Shown here: positions 45,910 through 58,438 of the stretch, piece by piece
Layout: each line of letters opens with the position of its first letter
Position numbering within the stretch: the first letter of the stretch is position 1
Origin: Panax quinquefolius
Lineage: Eukaryota > Streptophyta > Magnoliopsida > Apiales > Araliaceae
NCBI GenBank assembly: GCA_020205615.1
Contig: CM035166.1
Coordinates: forward strand, 87,039,043-87,103,042
Direction of reading: 5' to 3'
DNA: 64,000 bases
Notes under the pieces: model-generated
Databases searched by the model: none
Seen by the model: only the letters and a program-made list of their open reading frames with translations
Told to the model about the DNA's origin: nothing
Translations under genes and position numbers: made by a program

Positions 45910-46436
45910 TTGTCTACGGTGGAGTGCGAATTAAAACTAGAGGGCTTCACGGACTCAAGTTTTCAAAGCAGACCAAGATGACAATAAATCCGTTTTGGGG
46001 TATGTGTTTACCTTAAACGTGGCGTGAGTGAGTTGGAAAAGTTCCAAAGCGACAAGCGATTCTTGATTCAATGTGAGAGGCGATACATAGCCGCAAGTGA
46101 AGGCGCAAAGGAAGGCGTTTGGATGAAGAAGTTCATTACCGAACTTGGTGTGGTTCCTAGCATTAAAGGACCGGTGCCTTTATTACGTGACAACAACTTT
46201 GGAGCATTAGCATGCAAGCTAAGGAACCCGTGTCTCATCGAAATCCAAACACGTGTTGCGGCGATTTCATTTGATCGGAGAGATCATTGAAGAGAGACGT
46301 CACCTGGGCGTGTGGACTCTCAAGACAATATTGCAGATCCATTTACTAAAGCGTTAACCTGGCAATGGCGGTTTGATCGTCACTTAGAAGATGGGTATGA
46401 GATACCACGGCGATTGGCTTTAGTGCAAGTGGGAGA
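45910..46436 (+). pseudogene. Copia RNase H
   Basis: Contains YIAASEGAKEGVWMKKFITE and VPLLRDNNFGAL (normally CDNNGAL; a base insertion shifts it), then DSQDNIADPFTKAL near the end and a stop just before the purine tract. Confidence 0.85.
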
Positions 46437-46437
46437 T

Positions 46438-48304
46438 TGAAAGTATTATGCATACTGAAGCCAATCATGTATGATGATAAAGCATATCTTTCGTGTAATC
46501 AATCTTATTTATTTATTAATAAAAGAATTATTTATTAAAGGCATTTATTATCTACATGGTCTTTGTTTTAATAATATGTGATAAACCCATAGTTTTAAGC
46601 AACGCTTTTAGAATAATGATGATGATCATTCTAATGAGATCTAAATTCTTAGAAAGCTTAAAACTAAAATAGTTCCCAATCATTGGATTACTAAATTGGG
46701 GATTAGTGAATCCGGATAGATTGGTATATACGTTGCTTGCTTTCGTTGGATGAGGATGATTGATCTCATGATCATTTGTGTGGAACACTAAAAGCAAGTA
46801 TGTAGGTGCTTATTAGAGAATAAGTTCAACTGAGCGTGACTCGCTAAGGAATACTTAATGGAGTTTTACTTACACGTCAATAGGAATTCTGTAGTGATAG
46901 TAGTACAAATGATCCTTGACTTGAGATCATCATAGTATCTTATATATAATGAATTACACTTTGACTTATTCCTTAAGACTCTTAGAGTATATATCAAAGG
47001 GTATGCTTGGGTGTAATAAGTTATATATGAAGATAATGAATGATCAATAAAGAATCTACCACTTCTAGTAAAAGGAGAAATGTCTATGTGATTCGATAAA
47101 TGACAACCCAGGAATCCTTGGCCAAGGTGGAATGAAATTAGAAAGTAGTTTCTAATTTGCATTCATTGGGAGTTGTTCATTTAGGAATCGAAATACATAT
47201 AATTAAATAAAATAAGACTTGACAATAATTCCATGTCTTATATTTAATTGGGACATTATCATGGTGGAAGGATTGAATTGTCACGGTAACTATTTACTCA
47301 AAGGTTCTTTTATGATTAATGTTGAAATCTATATTATCTGGAAAGTCGTTGATCATTGGGAGGCTTATCCTATTGTAGAATAAATATTATTTATTTAAAT
47401 AAATTATTTGTTTAATTTATTTATTTAAATGAGATTAGAATTGTTCTAATTGATTTATTCACAACCTGTTTAATATGGAGAACCTAAAGGGTCACACCAT
47501 AAAAAGGAAGAATAATTATTTAAGAAGTTAATGGCATAATTGTAATAATATATTAAGTATATTTAATTTAATCTATGGTGATAGAATAAATTAAATAGCT
47601 TAATATTATTATTTAATATTTTAGAAATATTAAATATAAATTAATAAGAGGAGTCTTATTAATATTATTATAATTATTATTATTTTAATTTCTAAAAGGT
47701 TTAGGAATTAATTTAATATTAGTACTCTCATTTATTCCTAATTGGATTAGGAAAGAAAATTAGTTAAAGGAGTTTAACTAATTATCCCTAATAGGATTAG
47801 GGAGCCCATTTAATTAAAAGAGTTTAATTAAATAAATAATACCTTATTTTAATTAAAATAGGGTTACATAATATCTTTATAAGAGGAGTCTTATATTAGA
47901 TATGAGATATACGTAATTCTAAGAGTTGGAGAGTACAACCCCTTTTCGTATTCAGATAGGAAAAACTAGGGTTTGAGCCAAATCCCTTCTTCTTGAAAAA
48001 TTCCTCTTCCTTGGTGGATCACCTATAGAGGCCACACACTTGGGTGGCTTACATTAATCAAAGGAAGGAATCAACCCGGAGATTCAAGGAGATCGCGGAG
48101 AAGTAGGAGGTGAACTCGTACCTGAGGAAGCTCGTTTCTACAAGGGTATGATTTCATAATTTCTTATTCTTCGTTTTAATTAATAATATGCATAAAGGAT
48201 GATCCGGGTAATTGGTTTGTGAAAAATTTTAAAATTCGATTTTATCTCGCTTCCGCTATATATTGCAATTTGATTGCTACTTTGATTTTCACGAAAACCT
48301 AACA
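46438..48304 (+). repeat. 3' LTR of the copia element
   Basis: 1,867 bases, TGAAAGTATTATGCATACTG...GAAAACCTAACA, preceded by CAAGTGGGAGAT (46426-46437). Very similar to the 5' LTR; the TATA region here has changed to CACCTATAGAGG. Confidence 0.93.
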
Positions 48305-48472
48305 TACATAACATAGCACATAATGCTTTAAATATCAGTTATCCCTTGGTGACTACAAAAGTCAGGATTTACAGTCTTGACTAACACAAAAGTTGGGAAC
48401 ATTACATTACATAGACATACCTATCATATATATTACATTAAACACACCTACACAACAGAACCTATACTACTT

Positions 48473-49062
48473 ATTTATTACACCTTTTCCTTGGACAAAT
48501 TTTCGCCTGATGACCTTCTATCTCACAGATAAAACATGCTCCTGGTTTGTAGTCAGGACAATCTGAGTAAATATGTCCTTCATAATCGCATGATAACATA
48601 TTCTTTTCCCTTTCTTCTTATCGGTTTTCTAAGTCACGGTCTCCTATCTTTCTTTTCCCTTCTTGCTCGTAGAAATGCATATCTTTGTGTTGCTTGTGGC
48701 TCCCATCCCATCAATTTGGATTTTAAGCTTATCTTGTCCCTCCATTGTTTCTATTAAAGCTTGTGTGATTGACTATTCAACAACTTTTCTATCTCCCACA
48801 ACCTTTCCAGAGAAGAAACCTTGTTCCTCGGATCCGCACCTCCGTTGATGCTTGATCGACTTCAACTTTAGTGTCGAATCACTATCTCATCGACTCCACC
48901 ATCTCCTGGATGTACTACTACGTTTTCTATAATAACCACCTCGTCTGAGTTGTTTTCATTGTGAGCCTCCATTTCAGCTATTGGCTTCGATATCAGCTCG
49001 GGTGTATGGGTTTGATTCTTCTTCATGCTATAAGCATATAACAAGCCTTTTCCACCATACAT
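48473..49062 (-). pseudogene. Extra zinc-knuckle ORF upstream of gag in element C
   Basis: Between the primer site and the copia insertion, 5' of gag in element C. The first frame opens at 49062 (MYGGKGLLYAYSMKKNQ) and runs 64 codons with acidic ENNSDEVVIIENVVV. A shifted frame continues GKVVGDRKVVE, then ALIETMEGQDKLKIQIDGMG. The end holds a damaged first knuckle, SCDYEGHIYSDC, and an intact CFICEIEGHQAKIC before RKRCNK and a stop (about 48473). Gag, with its own two knuckles, follows only after the copia site, so this is a second nucleic-acid-binding product of about 190 residues. Frameshifts make it a pseudogene now. Confidence 0.6.
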
Positions 49063-49271
49063 CTACACACACAATTTATCCTGATTAGCATATAGTATAT
49101 ACACACAACAAATAATAGTTTTATATAAGTTATCTTTTATTTTGTTTGACGATGAACTTAGTTAATTCATCTCTTTTTAAACTCTATATGAGTTATTTAT
49201 ATTTTTAATGTTTCCTTCTGTTCTAAGGTTATAGCCTAAGGTCTATCCCACCTAAGGTTTTTAACCCTAAG

Positions 49272-49285
49272 CTCTAATACCAACC
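49272..49285 (-). promoter_or_regulatory. Primer binding site of element C
   Basis: TTGGTATTAGAGCTTA in element orientation, separated from the LTR end (CTCTACA) by two bases. One transition away from TTGGTATCAGAGC. Confidence 0.75.
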
Positions 49286-51222
49286 TGTAGAGCCCCCAAA
49301 TTCGGGTACTTGAAACCCGAACTCGGTGATTTACGATACCATTTCTATGAGCGGAATAATACTAATAATAATAACAATAATATAAAGATCAACTTAATTT
49401 ACATATCATCAGAGTCTGAATCCCAAGTACGTAACCTTTAAACATTCATTACAACCCATGATAAATAATATATATCATACTTGTCTTAATAAAGTTAATT
49501 ATTACATAAAATAGCATTTCTCTCATTCAACAACCTTTCCCTTTCCCTTGTTCTTAGTAGAGCTCTCTAGTCGTTCACACTTAGCTGAAAACATTTAAAT
49601 TAAGCAAGGATGAGCATTTGAGTGCCCAACAAGTAATAACAATTATATATATATAAGCTGAGTGAATTTAAATGTTTTCTTTATACTACCTTTCTACAAC
49701 GATTTAACAGTTGTGAAGTAATATGTACCAATGATAATAATATATCAATTCTATACCAAATTTTTGAAACTACATACTGACTATAAATAGGGTTTAGGTG
49801 ACATGCTATGAACATTGTTTTCATTTTTCAAATAGGTTAAACAGAAATTCATCTGCAAACCGTCATAACTTACAGGCACGGGGGGTGATCAACCCATTAT
49901 GCCCTGCATTGATCAATACTATATGCAAGAACGAGGGTATCGTTCACTCGTGTCCGCCTTGGGCGCATAAAAGTTTTCCCGTGTAGGGATGTTCATACTT
50001 GTCTGGGTTCCAAATCAAAGGTTTTATCTTGTTCAACAATAATCTATAATTCAACATATATGTATACGGGTAATTGACAAAGGTATATCAACATGTAATT
50101 AAATACAATGATTATCCAAGTGGGGAAACTTGTATAACCATTTTATAGAAATTAACGAACAAAATATATATCTAAATTATCATATACTAACATGTTGATA
50201 ATCCATGAGCGTATATAATATAGGGTTAATAATCTGTACAGTAATAATATAGTTTATAAACATTCTTACTCATGTCCATTGCATAAAGAAAATGCAAAGG
50301 TAAGATACTTGCCTGATGCGCTGCTTACAATTTGCAATTTAGATTTATCGTTTATATCACGACCTATCATTAATCAGATCATTCGTTCGATTAGAACAAT
50401 ATACTATAACACATAGTACTACATTTCGCAGTCAGCACATAACCTAATCACATTATTACCCATGTTTAACAACCATTGAATCACAAATAATCACATATCT
50501 AATTAAATAATCAAAGTCCAGATCAATTTCTGAAACATGTCGAGGTACCGACAACTTTATTGGGTAATTATCGAGTCTATGACTCTGTCCTGTAACTTAG
50601 TATCAGTCATGTTATTTTTAAATGACTTAATATAATTTTAAAACATTTATTATAATTTATCATGAATTTTCAAATATCGGAATCATTATTAAATAATTTA
50701 AATATTAAACAATTCTATTATCATTAATATTTAATTAATATTAAACTATTAATGAAATCATTTCCAAAATGTTAAAGTTATTTATAATAACTTGAAATAC
50801 TTTTAAAGTATTAATATTACCTTTAAATAATTTTTAAAACATTTAAAATCATTTTTAAATAATTACCATTAATATTAAAGTATTAATGTATTATTTATCA
50901 AAATATTAAAAGTTATTAATTATAACTTAAAATATTTTTAATTCATTTATATCCTTTTTAAATGATGTTTAAATTAATAAAACCATTTTTAAAATATTTA
51001 TTTAATATAATTATTAAATAAATTTAATATCATTAATAATAAATTAATAATTATTAATATTAAATTATTAATGAAATTATTCTTTAAATATTAAAAGTTA
51101 TATTTTATAACTTAAAATATCTTTAAACACTTTATTTTTATTTAAAATGATTATTATAATATAAAAATTATTTTTAAACTAAATTATTTAATATAATTAT
51201 TAAATAACTTTAATATCATTAA

Positions 51223-53590
51223 TGTGACGCCCCCAAAATTAGATATACATCACCCATCTTGGGTCGCCGGATCATGGTACAAAATTCAAATCTGACTTAC
51301 TAATCTGAACTGTAATATGCAATACGACAAAACATAACTGTGAGTTTGAATACAATTATTGTCTACTAGAGATTATACAAACTCAAAAGGAGTCCTCATT
51401 ACAATTATTAACACACAAGTTTAAACTGAGAAAATATAACAACATCAAGTTTAATCGCAGCGGAACAAGCAATCCATTAAAAGAGTCAAGTAGAGAATAA
51501 AATCTACTATCTTTTATGATTTAAAAGGTTTTCATGACTTTTATCATTTGGGACTCGACAATAAATAATCCACATTATCGAATCACCCATGCACTACGGC
51601 CAAGGATATTCTTTAGTATCACGATCACAAATTATCCATGCACTCACTGACCCAATGACATTCGTGTATTCATTAATGGTCATGATCATGCCAACAACCT
51701 GTCTCATCAATGCACTACGGACAATGATAACTTTTACCCACATCATTTGTAACATTACGGTCATGATTACATCGAATAATCCTCAGTCATAATCATACCA
51801 AGTCCATCTATGCACTACTGCCAGATGACTTTCAACATAATATAAACATGAGGATGATGACAATGATATAAGAATTCAATAAAACAAGTTCAAGAATTAA
51901 TTTATCCGAAACTAATAATGTCTAAATTGTCAACATGATCTTGCTTTGTAGAGTAAAATTCAAGAATGATCGGAAGAATATTTCCATGAAAAGATCTTTG
52001 GATGAAGCGCAAATATCAAGGATATTCTACTAATTTCATGGAGTATAGAAATCAAAACTTTAACCAACCGAGTATAATAAAGAATCGAATAACAAAAAAA
52101 TCACCATGCATGCGGTATTTGGCGCAGACAAAAGTTATTCAACAATAATAATAATAACGGAACCGGTCGGGCAAAATTTGCAAGCGGATGTTCCAACAGA
52201 ATAATAAAGATTTTAACCAGTCCTGTGTAAAACACATGCATGACGAGGATGTTCCAATGAATAATAATAAAGAAGCGGAACCGAATCCTGGTGTAAAACA
52301 CATGAGCAGGATGTTCCAATGAATAATAATAAAAAAGAGCGGAACCAGGTGTCCTGTAAAACACATGATGTGATGTTCCAACATAATAATAGAAGAATGT
52401 CACCATGTATAGGGTAAACCACGTTATCTGAGTTATTCCAATGTAATAATAAGCAATGGAATAACAACAGCTTCTCTTCGTGAATAAGAAGAATAACACT
52501 CCTTACATTAGTAGTAGATTGAATCTTTGCAGTAGTGTAGTAACATAATACTCTTCTTCTTTCTCTTTATTCTCTCTCTATAAGCTTGAATGAATTCATG
52601 AAAAATAATGAAGCACTAGGCACATGTTTATAGAAGATTTCTAGCTTAGCACTTGAAATGTGAAAAGGCAAGTGGCTTGACGACTGGTGATGTGAAAAGA
52701 AAAGTGGTTTGACGCCTGTAATGTGAAACGACAATTGGTTCGACGCCTGTAATATGAAACGGCAAGTGGTTTGACGTCCGGTAAAGGTAGTTACTATTAA
52801 CAAAGGTAATTACTATTGATGAAGGTAATTACTATTGACGAAGGTAATTACTATTGACGAAGGTAATTACTATTGACGAAGGTAATTACTATTGACGAAG
52901 AGACTCTTAGATGATGACATATGGACCCCCCATAAAATAACAAAACTTACCACAAGCGTCTCATAATATACTCTTTATATATATTAAGGATTGAATAAAT
53001 ATTACCACAAATCATTTTATTTTTAATCAACACATATTTAATCTTTCAATAATTATTAATCATTTATAACTTGTCGTCTCAACTATTGATTTAATAATAT
53101 AACATATTATACGAGATGATAATCTGTGACAATAATTGAATCAATAATATAAGAGATATGATCAAAGAATTCTTGTAGCAATAATTGAGTATAAATGAGT
53201 GACTTCTCACGTAAGCATCAATAATCAAAAGCCGTATGCTACTTATGCGCACTTCTACGCCATTCTTCGTACTTTTACTACCGGGTAGTTCAACAGTTTT
53301 AACTGTAACACCCTCCGCCGTTATTTTCATAAAGTATTTTTGTCGTTTTCTCAATCCGGCCAATAATTCCGTTAATAGGGTCCACCAATGATTGTCTTGT
53401 CGTCATCGAATATTCCCCGACAAAAAAATAATATTCCCAGACCAAACGAATATTTTATAACAACTTGCTTACTTTGCAAAATTTATAAATATTACCCACA
53501 ACTATAACATTATATCAAATTTACTCCATAATATTCAAAAATAATATTTATAGAAAATTCAGCTTTATTTATAAAAGTTGGGGTCTTACA
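51223..53590 (-). repeat. 3' LTR of element F
   Basis: 2,368 bases. Compared with the 5' LTR it lacks the segment around the flanking 'gtgaggact' region (about 51416) and has fewer minisatellite units. Confidence 0.92.
52660..52896. repeat. Minisatellites in F 3' LTR
   Basis: Four degenerate ~33-base units around GTGAAA(A/C)GGCAAGTGGTTTGACG (52660-52780), then six 19-base units GAAGGTAATTACTATTGAC (52783-52896). Confidence 0.85.
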
Positions 53591-53604
53591 ACCTCCCCTT
53601 CTTA
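53591..53604 (-). promoter_or_regulatory. Polypurine tract of element F
   Basis: AAGAAGGGGAGGT in element orientation, directly before the 3' LTR; the plus-strand primer site. Confidence 0.75.
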
Positions 53605-53688
53605 TGAAATTTGGCCCTTAAAATTAGGGTACGTACCTGGTATGTCGAAGAGGTAAGGATATCTTGACTTCATTTCAGATTCTAACTC

Positions 53689-54072
53689 CTAGGTCATTTC
53701 CTCAACATCGTGGTTTCTCCACAAAACTTTGACTTGAGGTATAACGTTGGAGCGTAGAATATGTTTCTTCTTATCCAAGATTTGAACAGGACCCTCTTCA
53801 TACGTCAAATCTTCCGCTATTTCATTCGGTTCTAACTCAATAATGTGGTTCGGGTCTTTCACATATTTACGTAATATGGATATATGAAAAACGTTATGAA
53901 CACGAGACATACTTGGCGGTAAAGCGAGTCTATAGGCCACAGTTCCTACTCGATCGAGGATTAAAAATGGCCCGATGAATCGAGGATTGAGTTTTCCTCT
54001 CTTTCCAAATCTCGTAACTCTTTTCCATGGAGCAACACGCAACAACACATGATCTCCTATATCGAATTCCAC
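53689..54072 (-). CDS. Element F integrase C-terminus and chromodomain
   Basis: 127 clean codons. MEFDIGDHVLLRVAPWKRVT and KLNPRFIGPFLILDRVGTVA form the integrase C-terminal (GPY/F-type) module. SRVHNVFHISILRKYVKDP follows, then the chromodomain EEGPVQILDKKKHILRSN, IPQVKVLWRNHDVEEMT. The chromodomain is thought to steer insertion to heterochromatin; finding these elements piled into one another fits that. Confidence 0.92.
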   Translation of the reverse strand: MEFDIGDHVLLRVAPWKRVTRFGKRGKLNPRFIGPFLILDRVGTVAYRLALPPSMSRVHNVFHISILRKYVKDPNHIIELEPNEIAEDLTYEEGPVQILDKKKHILRSNVIPQVKVLWRNHDVEEMT

Positions 54073-54099
54073 GTCCTTTCGATGAAGATCAGCATAACT

Positions 54100-54860
54100 C
54101 TTTTAATCGATCTTGTGAGGTTTTTATACGTTCTTGGGATCGTTTGAATCTTTTCCGTAGTCATACATACCAACTCGGTCCCAACAACGTTGCTTCACCC
54201 ACCTCATCCCAAAGATATCTTTGGAGAATGACATTTTCTTCCATACAACGCTTTGAATGGAGCCATGCTAATACTTGCTTGATAATTGTTGTTGTAGGAA
54301 AACTCCACCAATGGTAAGAACTTGTCCCAACTTCCCTTGAAATCAAGGACACATAGTCTTAATAGATCTTCAAGAGTTTGAATAGTCCTCTTCATTTGTT
54401 AAATCCGTCGTGCGAGGATGATATCTTAGAAGCTAAATCATAAATCTGTGCCCATAGCTTTCCATGAACTAACCCAAAATCATGAAGTGAATCTTGGGTC
54501 TCGATCGAAAACTATGGATCTTTGGCATACCATGCGATCTTACAATCTCATTTATGTACATACTGAGCAAGACGTTCAAGTGTATAAGTTTCTCAGATCG
54601 GTAAGAAATGAGTAGACTTGGTCAATCTATCAATAATGACCAAAATCGCATCTATACCTTGAGAAACCTTAGGAAGGCCAGAGTACGAAATCCATGGTAA
54701 TGTACTCCCACTTCCATTACGGAATTTCAAGTGGTTGCAATGGACCTTTTGGTACTTGATGCTCAACTTAACTTCGTTGACACGTTAGACACCTTGAGAT
54801 AAACAACGCTATCTCTCTTCATATTGCCCACCAAAATGTATGTCAAGATCATGATACATT
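54100..54860 (-). pseudogene. Element F integrase zinc finger and core
   Basis: Broken frames. The clearest is 54204-54395 with [36 protein letters not shown] and [16 protein letters not shown], the end of the core containing the third catalytic region. Further upstream in the gene, HQVPKGPLQP and the HHCC remnants (about 54730-54850) match B. Confidence 0.85.
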
Positions 54861-55009
54861 TTGGTACTCCCAGGATGGATTGCAAATGGTGTGTTGTGCG
54901 CCTCTATCATGATTTTATACTTTAAATCAGGGTCGTTAGGAACACAAAGTCTGGAGTTGACTCAAAGTATTCCTTCTTCATCGATTCTTGCTTCCGGCAT
55001 AGCACCTTC

Positions 55010-55510
55010 TTACACTTTCTTCCTCATACGCATCGGCTCCGTGTGCAGTAGCTTGAGCGCGCTTTTAACTTTATCAATTAAAGTCAGTTCTACTAGTATA
55101 TTCGCCATCATCACATGGGTCCCTGGAGTCTTTAACACTATCTCCATCCTTTGCAAGTCACACAAAATGGGCCTTTGTGTTGACAATATCGTACTCGTAC
55201 TTGCATATGATCTTCTACTCAATGCGTCAGCTACCACGTTCGCTTTTCCAGGATGGTATCTGATGGTATGATCATAATCTTTCAACAGTTCAAGCCAACG
55301 TCGTTGTCGCATGTTGAGTTCCTTTTGAGTGAAGAAATATTTGAGGCTTTTATGATCCGTAAAGATCTCCACCTTCTCCCCATACAAGTCATGCCTCCAA
55401 ATTTTAAGTGCGAAGACCACAACTGCTAACTCTAGGTCATGAGTAGGATAATTCCTCTCATATTCTTTGAGTTGTCGTGAGGCATAGGCTATGACTTTCC
55501 CATGTTGCAT
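55010..55510 (-). pseudogene. Element F RNase H
   Basis: 166 codons: [56 protein letters not shown], then [20 protein letters not shown]. This stretch is intact; breaks lie on both sides. Confidence 0.9.
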
Positions 55511-55645
55511 GAGAACACATCCTAACCTTTTGCCCGAAGCATCACTGTAGATGACAAATCCCTCCGAACCAGATGGTATTGTCAGAACAGGTGCTGAAAT
55601 GAGTCTCCTCTTGAGTTCTTGAAAACTCTTCTCACATTCCTCGCT

Positions 55646-56562
55646 TCAACCGAACTTTATATCTTTCCGAGTCAGCTGAGTTAGTGGAGTAGCGATTCGA
55701 GAAAACCCTTCTACGAATCTCCGATAATAACCCGCTAAGCCGAGAAAGCTACGTACTTCGGTCACTGATTTTGGTTGCTCCCAGCTTTGAATAGCTTCAA
55801 TCTTTCTTTGGGTCAACGGATATTCCATGACTTGATACCACGCCCTCCAGGGAATGCTACTTCCTCAAGCCAGAACTCGCATTTCTTCAACTTTGCATAA
55901 AGCTTATATTCACGAAGCTTTTGGAGTATCAGCCTCAAGTATTGCTCACGATCTTCACGGCTTTTGGAATAAATAAGGATGTCATCAATAAAGACGACCA
56001 CAAAGTGATCCAAATATTCCTTGAATACTCGGTTCATCATATCCATGAAGGCAGCAGGAACATTAGTCAATCCAAAGGACATGACTAGGAATTCATAATG
56101 CCCATACTGAGTTCTGAAAGCCGTCTTTGGAATGTCATCGGTTCTAATCTTCAATTGGTGATATCCGGAATGAAGATCAGTCTTTGAAAAGAATTTGGCT
56201 CCTTGCAACTGGTCAAACAGGTCATCAATACGTGGCAATGGGTACCTATTTTTGATGGTTACATGATTCAACTCCCAATAATCAATACAAAGTCGCATAC
56301 TCCCATCTTTCTTCTTCACGAATAGAATAGGAGCACCCCAAGGAGAAGTACTAGGATGAATAAAGCCAATGTCTAACAATTCCTGCAGTTGAGTCTTTAA
56401 CTCTTGAAGTTCAATAGGAGCCATTCGATATGGGGCTTTGGAAATGGGTTTTATACCGGGTTCAAGGTCGATACAAAATTTAATTTCACGCTCAGGGGGT
56501 AGGCTAGGAAGTTCTTCGGGGAATACGTCAGGAAATTTATTAACAATAGAAATATCGTTCAA
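55646..56562 (-). pseudogene. Element F reverse transcriptase
   Basis: Two frames. 56562-55813 holds 249 codons: [70 protein letters not shown] and the catalytic [17 protein letters not shown]. After a frameshift at GHVVS (near 55830) the thumb follows: [20 protein letters not shown]. This is the best-preserved RT in the window. Confidence 0.92.
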
Positions 56563-56580
56563 AAGCGGCGTTATTTTTGT

Positions 56581-57260
56581 TTAAATCATGACATGAGCTA
56601 AGAAAGCTTGATATCCGTTTTTCAATAAACGAATAGCTTTATGGCTTGAGATGATCGTGATTGATTTTAATGGTTTGGTCGCTTGAATTCGCATAATTGG
56701 TTGATTAGGAATATGAAAGCTAACAACCTTACGGAAACAATCAATTTTTGCATGATGAGTAGTTAACCAATCAATCCCTAGAATCACGTCAAATGCAAGT
56801 ATTTTCAATGAAATAAGATCTACAGGTAATGTGAGGGTACCGATTTGAACCAAACAAAACTTATAAATAGTGGATGTAATGAAGGTTTCTCCCAACGGAG
56901 TTTCCACAGATAAGTCAAAGTCTAATTTCTCCGGAGTCAAATTTAATCGATGAGCGCAAGTAGGAGAAATAAAAGAATGGGTAGAACCGTTATCAAATAA
57001 AGTATAGATTTCGTTAGAGTTTATGATAAGCTTACCCGTGATGACCTCATTTGGGTTCCTTGCTTTACGGAGGTAACAACAAATGCTCTCCCTTGCACTT
57101 CTGGATTTTGACTTTTACGGGACTGACCTTTGGTGCCTCCATCCTAGCTGAATTTGTCTTGATGAATGACAAAATCGGGCTAAGTGACCTTCTCTTCCAT
57201 AATTATAACATGCTTTGGATGGCATCGCTAGCTTGACCGATGTGCCCTCCCTCCGCATTT
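56581..57260 (-). pseudogene. Element F zinc knuckle and protease
   Basis: One recognisable knuckle start (CFKCG) near 57265 and GRAFVV near 57090. The protease active site reads LFDNGSTHSF at about 57000 (normally DTGS, so Thr has changed to Asn). Then 119 clean codons run from 56940 with EKLDFDLSVETPLGETF and AFDVILGIDWLTTHHAKID. Confidence 0.85.
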
Positions 57261-57559
57261 GAAACATATGATAGGTGGTCGTTCTCCTTCCTTAACGACA
57301 GTCTTTGGTCTTTGGACGTCTTTCCATCATTGTTGAATCTCCTCTTCTTGAAATATCCATTCTTATTGTTTTGGCCTGATTACCACCGTAGTGGTTACCA
57401 TTTCTGATCTGTTGATTCCTCCACGCTTGTTGTCACCGCTTGATGATCGCTCTCGCCGGTATTATCATTTTGCCTGGTTGCTTCTCTTTTTTGTTAAGTT
57501 GACTCGTTATCGCGTTCCACTAATCGAGCCCTACTTACAACATCTCAATAAAAACACGG

Positions 57560-58251
57560 TTTATAAGAAATAAGATGTTGACGTATCTCCGACTTCAAAC
57601 CTCTTAAAACATCCGTGTCATTGTCTCTTCATTATCCACCAAGTGGGGACGAAACCGGATAACTCATGCAAATTTAGCCTCGTGTTGCGACACGGTCATA
57701 TTATTTTGTTCTAACTTGATAAACTCCATCTCCTTCATGTGACGAATACTTTCGGAAAGTATTTTTCGTTGAATGTGACTCGGAACTTCTCCCAAGACAT
57801 CTTGATGACGGCGAGTTGAGTATGCGTTTTTGCGATTCCACACCAATGTCTGCCTCTCCGCCGCAACATAAAGGCGTGAAAGGAACCTTTTTCTCCTCGG
57901 AGCATCCCAAGACATCAAATATCTTGGTGATCTGCTTTATCCATGCTTCCGCCATAAGTGGTTTTGGCTCTCCTTAAACTCCGGTGGTCCTAGCTCCTTG
58001 AATCTGCTTTAGCGGTGACCGCTTAGAGAGTTCCAGTGTTTCCACCGCATTTTGACAGGAGCCGCTTTTTGCTTTCTTTGTTGCATGAATTGCATAAAGC
58101 CCCTGAACATTTGATCATTCATCATTTGGTCAGTATTGTTGTTTGCATGAGGATTGTCACCTTCTTGATGCACATTATCCTGATTATTGATATGTGGTGA
58201 ATCAACGGTCGCCTGTGCTCCATTGCTATTCTCAACATTCTCGAATGTCAT
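57560..58251 (-). pseudogene. Element F gag
   Basis: ATG at 58251 (MTFENVENSNGAQAT). The first frame runs to about 58009, then shifts. EAWIKQITKIFDVLGCSEEK follows, then fragments of the gag core (HMKEMEFIKLEQNNMTVSQ) and tail. The Trp-Trp motif of the B gag core is disrupted here. Confidence 0.85.
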
Positions 58252-58425
58252 TTCCAGATACCGCCACAAAACAAAGGTTAATTGACATGTAACATATTAT
58301 CCCTAAATTCTGACCGACCAATTAAATACCACATAAACTTAGGTAGGTCATACTAGCGAAGGAATTCCCCGTCTCTCCCCTCCTAGTACTATTCTCACAT
58401 CTTAGCCAGGGATCATATCCCTAAG

Positions 58426-58438
58426 CTTTGATACCAAC
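58426..58438 (-). promoter_or_regulatory. Primer binding site of element F
   Basis: TTGGTATCAAAGCTTA in element orientation, directly inside the LTR end GGCGTCACAG. Confidence 0.78.

Larger units (their letters stand above)
38781..48304 (+). mobile_element. Ty1/copia element inside C
   Basis: A 9,524-base insertion flanked by TACAT (38776-38780 and 48305-48309). LTRs are about 1.87 kb, the primer site is TGGTATCATGAGCC and the purine tract is CAAGTGGGAGAT. Internal order is gag, protease, integrase, RT, RNase H, which is diagnostic for copia. Every coding segment has stops or frameshifts. Confidence 0.93.

Noticed and set aside
52783..52896. Regular short repeats resembling a CRISPR array
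   Set aside because: Units are contiguous without unique spacers, and this is a plant LTR minisatellite.
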